A stretch of 10,533 nucleotides of DNA from an uncultured Actinomycetes bacterium (lineage in GTDB: Bacteria > Actinomycetota > Actinomycetes > S36-B12). Numbering within the stretch: position 1 is the first letter of the stretch; the number at the start of each line of letters is the position of its first letter. The stretch is from assembly GCA_903918595.1 (NCBI GenBank), contig CAIXFB010000071.1:1-10533 (forward strand), read 5' to 3'. Below the pieces are notes generated by a model. The model worked only from the letters and a program-made list of their open reading frames with translations, had not been told where the DNA came from and did no database searches. Positions 5,838 to 10,533 of the stretch are shown here, piece after piece. The position numbers were made by a program, and so were the translations under genes.

Positions 5838-6667
5838 GCACCCAAGCGCCAGAGCAACGAGTAGTCATAGCAGGACCATCCGATCAACTCCCCGCACCTA
5901 GCACGCCTCGGGTGCGGGTGAGTTGGCTCGGCGCGATCCTGCTCGGCATGGTCGTTCCCGTGGTGCTGCTGGGATTTTGGCAATGGGGTGCCACGAACGG
6001 CGCATTCGCGAGTAGTCAGCTGCCCACTCCATCAGCAGTATTCGGGGCATTACTCGAACTGATTGAGCGCGGCACCTTCTGGTCCCACGTAGCGATCAGC
6101 TTGCAACGTGTCTTGGTCGGGTTTGCGATCGGTGCATCTGCTGGCCTCGTGATCGGATCAATTGTCGGGCTTTCGCGGAATGCAAGCCGGATCCTGTCAC
6201 CAACGATCCAGGCTTTTCGAGCTGTTCCATCACTTGCCTGGGTTCCGTTGTTGGTGCTGTGGATGGGCATTTATGAGGGTCCGAAGGTAACGCTGGTTGC
6301 GATCGGCGCATTCTTCCCGGTCTTCACCACTGTTGCCTCCGGCTTCATGCACGCCGATCGCAAGCTCATTGAAGTGGGCCGGGCCTACGGCCTTTCGGGT
6401 GTTTCGCTCGTGACCGGAGTGTTGTTGCCCACAGCGGCACCAACGATTTTCGCTGGACTGCGCCTAGGACTGGCTCAAAGTTGGCTCTTTGTTGTGGCGG
6501 CCGAGTTGATTGCAAGTTCCAAAGGCCTCGGATTCCTGCTGATTGACAGCCAAAACACGTTGCGCACCGATATTTTGCTGTTGGCCATAATTTGTCTAGC
6601 GATTCTCGGTAAAACCACGGACTACATTTTGGCCACGATCGAGCGTCGTACGCTGCGTTGGGTATGA
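5834..6667 (+). CDS. ABC transporter permease, sulfonate/taurine/nitrate family (SsuC-like)
   Basis: A 277-residue inner-membrane protein. After a polar, Pro-rich N-terminal tail (1-30) there are about six hydrophobic segments: near 31-51, 86-112, 129-147, 152-171, a pair around 190-225, and 246-263. The cytoplasmic EAA loop that docks the ATPase is seen at about 180-211 (EVGRAYGLSG...VLLPTAAPTIFAGLRLG). The family's IQAFRAVPSLAWVPLLVLW segment is clear. The start overlaps the stop of the binding-protein gene by four bases (ATGA at 5834), so translation is probably coupled and the two are made in step. Its stop in turn overlaps the ATG of a possible 20-codon ORF. Family certain, substrate inferred from context. 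Confidence 0.93.
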   Translation: MSTQAPEQRVVIAGPSDQLPAPSTPRVRVSWLGAILLGMVVPVVLLGFWQWGATNGAFASSQLPTPSAVFGALLELIERGTFWSHVAISLQRVLVGFAIGASAGLVIGSIVGLSRNASRILSPTIQAFRAVPSLAWVPLLVLWMGIYEGPKVTLVAIGAFFPVFTTVASGFMHADRKLIEVGRAYGLSGVSLVTGVLLPTAAPTIFAGLRLGLAQSWLFVVAAELIASSKGLGFLLIDSQNTLRTDILLLAIICLAILGKTTDYILATIERRTLRWV

Positions 6668-6726
6668 ATACGAGTTTGAGTATGAGCTTCGGTAGTAGCC
6701 ACTTTATGGACGAGGAGAAGTCATGA
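6664..6726 (+). CDS. Possible 20-codon bridging ORF between permease and metY genes
   Basis: ATG at 6664 overlaps the permease stop as ATGA. The frame stays open for 20 codons (begins MNTSLSMSFGSS, ends MDEEKS) and stops in a TGA that overlaps the metY ATG, again as ATGA (6723-6726). The ribosome site of metY (GAGGAG, 6714-6719) lies inside it. A frame this short can arise by chance, and no sequence family is recognised. The double overlap matches the ATGA junctions used elsewhere in this operon and suggests that ribosomes leaving the permease gene are handed on to metY. It is offered as a coupling element, not as a functional protein. Confidence 0.3.
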   Translation: MNTSLSMSFGSSHFMDEEKS

Positions 6727-8015
6727 CGGATCGGGAATGGGGATTTCGCACGCGATCCCTGCACGCTGGCGGCAAGCCTGATGCTGCCACGGGTGCTCGT
6801 GCGGTACCGATCTACCAGACCACAAGCTTCGTTTTCGAGGACACAGCCGACGCTGCCACACTCTTCGCATTGCAGAAGTACGGGAACATCTACTCGCGTA
6901 TCGGTAACCCCACAGTCGCAGCGCTCGAGGAGCGCATCGCCTCGCTCGAAGGTGGATTGGGTGCGGTTGCCACAAGCAGCGGCCAGGCAGCTGAGTTCTG
7001 CACTTTCGCAGCCCTCGCCGGTGCTGGTGATCACATCGTTGCCTCGTCGGCTCTGTACGGCGGAACAGTCACTCAACTCGACGTGACAATGCGCCGTTTC
7101 GGCGTCGACACAACGTTCGTATCAAGTGATGACCCAGCTGATTTTGCGGCTGCAATTAAGGACAACACTAAAGCGGTTTTTGCCGAGGTCGTCTCGAATC
7201 CCTCATCCCAGGTTGCCGACATCGAAGGTTTAGCGAACGTTGCTCATGCAGCTGGTGTGCCCCTCGTTGTTGACGCCACAACCGTCACGCCATTTCTGTG
7301 CCGACCGATCGAGTACGGCGCGGACATCGTTTTGCACTCGGCCACGAAATTTCTTGGCGGACACGGCACCACACTTGGCGGAATCATCGTCGACGCCGGA
7401 ACCTTCGATTGGGGTAACGGCCGTTTCCCCACCATGACTGAGCCGGTGGAGTCGTACGGCGGAATCAAGTGGTGGGACAACTTTGGCGAGTACGGCTTCT
7501 TGACCAAGGTTCGGGTGGAGCAACTTCGCGATATCGGCCCGGCGCTTTCCCCGCATAGCGCCTTCTTGTTGCTCCAAGGTGTTGAGACACTCGCGCAACG
7601 CATGACAGAGCACGTGGCAAACGCCCGGATCATCGCAGAGCGCCTCGAGGCTGACCCCCGAATTGAATGGGTTTCCTATGCCGGCCTGCCCGGGCACAAG
7701 GACCATGCGCGCGCCGAAAAATACGCACCTCTTGGCCCTGGCGCCGTGTTCTCCTTCGGGATCAAGGGCGGTTATGCCGCCGCCGAAGGATTCATCAACA
7801 ACGTGCAACTGCTCAGCCACTTGGCAAATATCGGTGATGCCCGCACGTTGGTGATTCACCCGGCCAGCACCACGCACCAGCAACTCAGCCCAGCGCAACT
7901 CCTTGCCGCGGGCGTGCCAGAGGATCTTGTGCGGATCAGCGTTGGCCTCGAGGATGTCGACGACATCTGGTGGGATATTGACCAAGCACTCAATGCGGCA
8001 GGAGCGGCGTCATGA
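6723..8015 (+). CDS. metY: O-acetylhomoserine sulfhydrylase / aminocarboxypropyltransferase (PLP-dependent)
   Basis: A 430-residue cytoplasmic enzyme of the Cys/Met metabolism PLP family, the full usual length of MetY. It would make homocysteine from O-acetylhomoserine and sulfide (direct sulfhydrylation), the step before methionine. Motifs: YSRIGNPT (57-64, contacts cofactor phosphate from the neighbouring subunit), ATSSGQAAE, ASSALYGGT (about 108-115), VVDATTVTP with D184 for the pyridine nitrogen (the usual Asn after Asp is Ala), and HSATKFLGGHGTTLGG with Schiff-base lysine K209. GAGGAG lies 3 bases plus AGTC upstream of the ATG. It overlaps the next gene by ATGA. SAM control by the leader fits end-product repression of methionine synthesis. 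Related enzymes using O-succinylhomoserine or methionine cannot be fully excluded from sequence alone, but length and motif set favour MetY. Confidence 0.92.
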   Translation: MTDREWGFRTRSLHAGGKPDAATGARAVPIYQTTSFVFEDTADAATLFALQKYGNIYSRIGNPTVAALEERIASLEGGLGAVATSSGQAAEFCTFAALAGAGDHIVASSALYGGTVTQLDVTMRRFGVDTTFVSSDDPADFAAAIKDNTKAVFAEVVSNPSSQVADIEGLANVAHAAGVPLVVDATTVTPFLCRPIEYGADIVLHSATKFLGGHGTTLGGIIVDAGTFDWGNGRFPTMTEPVESYGGIKWWDNFGEYGFLTKVRVEQLRDIGPALSPHSAFLLLQGVETLAQRMTEHVANARIIAERLEADPRIEWVSYAGLPGHKDHARAEKYAPLGPGAVFSFGIKGGYAAAEGFINNVQLLSHLANIGDARTLVIHPASTTHQQLSPAQLLAAGVPEDLVRISVGLEDVDDIWWDIDQALNAAGAAS

Positions 8016-8488
8016 CGTGGCAAGCACCGGGCGCGCGGGAGCGATTGCAGATCCTGCAGCAAGCCAAGAACGTGGCGATTGTTGGCGCCTCCGATAACCC
8101 GGCGCGGGCGAGCTATTTTGTCGGCACGTACCTTTTGGCCAGCAGTGATTTCACGGTGTATTTCGTGAACCCGATGGCCGATACAGTCTTGGGTCACAAG
8201 GCCTACGCAAGCCTGGCCGATCTACCCGAATCCCCAGATATCGTCGACGTTTTCCGCAAGCCTTCCGATCTGCCGGAAGTTCTCCAAGAGGCGAGCGCCG
8301 CGCACGCAAAGACCCTGTGGCTGCAGTTGGGTATTGAGGATGAAGCCATCGCCGAGCAAGCAACGGCTGCTGGGATGAGTGTTGTGATGAATCGCTGCAT
8401 CAAGATTGAGCACGCACGATTCCATGGCGGTTTGCATCTCGCCGGATTCAACACGGGCGTGATCAGTTCACGACGCGATCTCTCATGA
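8012..8488 (+). CDS. CoA-binding-fold protein (CoA_binding_2 / YccU-like)
   Basis: A 158-residue single-domain protein with a Rossmann-like CoA-binding fold. NVAIVGASDNPARASYFVGTYL (20-41) is the nucleotide-binding start; YFVNP (50-54), SLADLPESPDIVDVFRKP (67-84), TLWLQLGIED (101-110) and VVMNRCIKIEHARF (124-137) follow in the order usual for the family. No enzyme activity is known to me for these stand-alone proteins. The gene is locked between metY and the thioredoxin-NHL gene by ATGA overlaps on both sides, which hints at a role near MetY, perhaps with acyl-CoA or acetylated substrate, but that is inference. The ATG at 8012 is the first possible start, and the length is normal. Confidence 0.88.
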   Translation: MTWQAPGARERLQILQQAKNVAIVGASDNPARASYFVGTYLLASSDFTVYFVNPMADTVLGHKAYASLADLPESPDIVDVFRKPSDLPEVLQEASAAHAKTLWLQLGIEDEAIAEQATAAGMSVVMNRCIKIEHARFHGGLHLAGFNTGVISSRRDLS

Positions 8489-10287
8489 GCGCACCGGCAC
8501 TCGTTGGCGATGCGTGGCTTGGCACCGGCGGCCTTCGGCTAGATCTTGAGAGCTTGCGCGGCCGGATCGTGCTGCTCGACTTCTGGACCCTGTGCTGTGT
8601 GAACTGTCACCATGTTCTCGCTGAACTGCGTCCCATTGAAGAGGAATTCGCAGACGTTCTCACGGTGATCGGTGTGCACTCCCCAAAGTTTGAGCACGAG
8701 AAAAATCCGGACTCTGTGACCGCGGCCATGCAACGGCACGGAATCACCCATCCGGTGCTTAACGATCCGAATATGTCCACCTGGCAGGCATACGGCGTTC
8801 GAGCCTGGCCCACGTTGGTACTGCTTGATACCGAAGGAAACGTCGCGTCAACTTTCTCCGGTGAAGGCCACGGGCACGCGATCAAAGCGAAGATTGAGGC
8901 ACTCGTTGCCATCGGTGAGGCCAGTGGCACCCTTCGCCGCGGTCCAGACGTTTTTGTGCCACTCGAAGGTGCCACTTCTTCGTATGTCCAGCCTGGCAAG
9001 GCGACCATGATTTCTCAGGATGCGCTGCTGGTCAGTGATACCGGACGTCACTCACTGGTTATTGCGCTGCCCAGCTCTCCGAATGACTCGATGGCGCGCA
9101 TTGGTTCTGCTGTGCGCGGGTTTGTTGACGGTCAAGGCCAGGATGCGCAATTCAGTGAGCCCTACGGTCATGTCAGGTTGCCCGAAGCCGTCGCCAAAAT
9201 TGTCGGTTACGACGTTGTCATCGCCGACACCGGCAACCACGCACTGCGTGGCCTTCGCCTCGCTGATCTTCAGGTAACCACAATCGCCGGCACCGGTGAG
9301 CAGTGGATGCAGGGCGATCCCATTGCAGGTGCCGCTACTGAAGTGCGGCTTTCGACCCCGTGGGATGTTGAGTGGTCAGGGGAGCGGGTGCTCATCGCGA
9401 TGGCAGGTGATCACCGCATCTGGGCCTTCGATCCGTTGAGTGGTCAAGTGCAGGTGCACGCTGGTACGACCAACGAGGGCATGACCGACGGATCACTCGA
9501 GGAGAGTTGGTTTGCGCAGCCGTCAGCACTCATTGCTGACGGTGAAAACGTGTGGGTTATCGATGCTGAGACTTCGGCGCTGCGCCTGATGACGCCAACG
9601 TCAATCAGCTCACGAATTGGCAAGGGTCTCTTTGATTTTGGTCACGTAGATGGTTCTGCGGCTGCGGCGCTCCTGCAGCATCCACTGGGTGCTGCACTGC
9701 TCCCAGATGGCTCAATACTGATCGCAGATGCCTACAACGCGGCGCTGCGCCGATTTGATCCAGCAACCGGGCAGGTTTCCACGATCGCTCGTGATTTAGC
9801 AGAGCCCAGTGATGTTGTGGTCTTACCTGGAGAGTCGGTTGTTCTCGTTGTGGAGTCCGCTGCTGGGCGCATCACGCGAGTACCGATCGCTGCTGGATCA
9901 CAAGTGCACGGTGAGTCGATGCGCACCATCCGCCCAGGTTTGCGGCTTGCCCCTGGAGAGGTACGCATCGAAGTTGTTTTCGAGCCGCCGCCCGGTGAGA
10001 AGCGTGATGATCGGTACGGACCATCCACCCATCTAGTTGTCGGCTCAACGCCTCCAGAGCTACTCATTGAAGGTGCCGGAAGCGGGTCAGATCTGGAACG
10101 CACGGTGGTCATCAATGCGGGCATCACTGAAGGTGTGCTGCATGTTGCTGGTAAAGGCGCATCGTGTGATGACGTATCTGGGCCGGACGCTCACGCTGCG
10201 TGCCACATTCACCAGCAGGATTGGGGCATCCCGATCGTGGTGGCAGATGATGGGGAACATGTTGTGGTGCTGACTCTGTCCAATTGA
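8485..10287 (+). CDS. Thioredoxin-like / NHL beta-propeller protein (NHLRC2-like)
   Basis: A 600-residue protein without signal peptide, so cytoplasmic. Residues about 1-145 form a thioredoxin/TlpA-like domain: VLLDFWTLCCVNCHHVLAEL carries the CxxC pair C38-V-N-C41 (preceded by C37), and RAWPTLVLLD holds the cis-Pro (P109). Residues about 160-475 are NHL-type propeller blades, seen as repeats such as GFVDGQGQDAQFSEPYG, GMTDGSLEESWFAQPSA and GHVDGSAAAALLQHPLG alternating with LLVSDTGRHSL, VVIADTGNHALR and ILIADAYNAALRR. The C-terminal beta domain (about 490-600) holds C561 and C573-H-I-H576. The order thioredoxin, NHL, C-terminal domain is that of NHLRC2. It overlaps the CoA-binding gene by ATGA. 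Its substrate is unknown; in this operon a role in thiol or persulfide handling is possible. The stop at 10285-10287 ends the operon; no clear terminator is seen. Confidence 0.9.
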   Translation: MSAPALVGDAWLGTGGLRLDLESLRGRIVLLDFWTLCCVNCHHVLAELRPIEEEFADVLTVIGVHSPKFEHEKNPDSVTAAMQRHGITHPVLNDPNMSTWQAYGVRAWPTLVLLDTEGNVASTFSGEGHGHAIKAKIEALVAIGEASGTLRRGPDVFVPLEGATSSYVQPGKATMISQDALLVSDTGRHSLVIALPSSPNDSMARIGSAVRGFVDGQGQDAQFSEPYGHVRLPEAVAKIVGYDVVIADTGNHALRGLRLADLQVTTIAGTGEQWMQGDPIAGAATEVRLSTPWDVEWSGERVLIAMAGDHRIWAFDPLSGQVQVHAGTTNEGMTDGSLEESWFAQPSALIADGENVWVIDAETSALRLMTPTSISSRIGKGLFDFGHVDGSAAAALLQHPLGAALLPDGSILIADAYNAALRRFDPATGQVSTIARDLAEPSDVVVLPGESVVLVVESAAGRITRVPIAAGSQVHGESMRTIRPGLRLAPGEVRIEVVFEPPPGEKRDDRYGPSTHLVVGSTPPELLIEGAGSGSDLERTVVINAGITEGVLHVAGKGASCDDVSGPDAHAACHIHQQDWGIPIVVADDGEHVVVLTLSN

Positions 10288-10337
10288 TCCAGCCTTCGAT
10301 GTAGAGCGGATGAGGCGTCGTTATGTGGTGCTACCCC

Positions 10338-10343
10338 CATAAT
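10338..10343 (+). promoter_or_regulatory. Possible -10 box for the response-regulator gene
   Basis: The 103-base gap 10288-10390 holds no gene and no evident hairpin terminator. CATAAT at 10338-10343 matches the -10 consensus in five of six positions, but there is no convincing -35 at the right distance. A second candidate is TTGCAC (10344-10349) with CATGTT (10368-10373), a weak match. Readthrough from the upstream operon is therefore also possible. Confidence 0.25.
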
Positions 10344-10390
10344 TTGCACACATCGGGGAATCTCTGCCATGTTGAAGGAAAGTTCCATTT

Positions 10391-10533
10391 ATGGTGACTC
10401 CCGTGTCCCAACTACTACGAGTGCTGTTAGTAGACGACGACCCTTTCACCCTGCTTGGTCTGGCGAGCACTGTTCGTGCGTTCAACGTTGAGGTCGTAGC
10501 TGAGGCTGGCGATGCCCCCACGGCCATGCGTGC
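10391..10533 (+). CDS. Response regulator, N-terminal receiver domain, cut by the window edge
   Basis: Only the first 47 codons are in the window. LLRVLLVDDDPFTLLGLASTVRA is the start of a receiver (REC) domain: a beta-1 strand, the acidic cluster D15-D16-D17 that binds the metal ion, and helix 1. VEVVAEAGDAPTAMR is the next strand and the D-x-x-x-A-M turn seen in NarL/LuxR-type regulators. The phosphorylated Asp and any output domain lie beyond the edge. The ATG at 10391 has AAGGA 11 bases upstream; a GTG at 10403 would give a shorter N-terminus. It is on the same strand as the sulfur operon, 103 bases after it, with no evidence that it belongs to it. Whether it controls sulfur genes cannot be told. 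Confidence 0.85.
   Translation, partial: MVTPVSQLLRVLLVDDDPFTLLGLASTVRAFNVEVVAEAGDAPTAMR

Noticed and set aside
7230..7985. Minus-strand open frame of 251 codons inside metY
   Set aside because: Antisense shadow of a gene with all PLP-enzyme motifs.

Overview
The window looks like chromosomal DNA of an actinobacterium (Actinomycetota). Reasons are a GC content near 58% in one line counted by hand, GTG starts, ATGA stop/start overlaps, and above all a SAM-clan riboswitch followed by a cysteine-containing leader ORF of a type I remember from actinobacterial sulfur operons. The lineage within the phylum cannot be set from the sequence. There are no mobile elements, tRNA/rRNA genes or CRISPR arrays.

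Layout. Positions 1-3560 are read leftward: a pirin-family protein (3560-2586), a small CC-x3-C-x-H-C-P protein of the DUF5522 type (2526-2272), a secreted SGNH/GDSL hydrolase (2256-736) and a Gfo/Idh/MocA oxidoreductase (725 to beyond the left edge) whose frame is broken by one in-frame TGA at codon 37. The last three are separated by only 15 and 10 bases. Positions 3561-3982 form a divergent control region. It holds a pirin promoter overlapped by an 18-bp imperfect palindrome, a 15-bp dyad, a rightward promoter, a SAM-I-like aptamer without P4 (about 3728-3805), a 30-codon leader ORF (3819-3911) and a 7-bp hairpin (3941-3958).

Positions 3983-10287 are one tightly packed rightward operon: ABC ATPase, lipoprotein substrate-binding protein and permease of the sulfonate/taurine/nitrate type; a possible 20-codon bridging ORF; O-acetylhomoserine sulfhydrylase (MetY type); a CoA-binding-fold protein; and a cytoplasmic thioredoxin-NHL propeller protein (NHLRC2-like). 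Most junctions are 4-base ATGA overlaps, so translation is probably coupled. A response regulator starts at 10391 and runs off the right edge.

Reading of the system: a sulfur-acquisition and methionine operon. The transporter would bring in an organosulfur compound and MetY would fix sulfide into homocysteine. The leader offers two sensing layers, SAM through the aptamer and possibly cysteine or translation state through the leader ORF. No desulfonating enzyme lies in the window. The most notable points are the layered leader, the possible pairing of the leader ORF's ribosome binding site into an extended P1 helix, the double-ATGA mini-ORF before metY, and the single-base lesion in the oxidoreductase.
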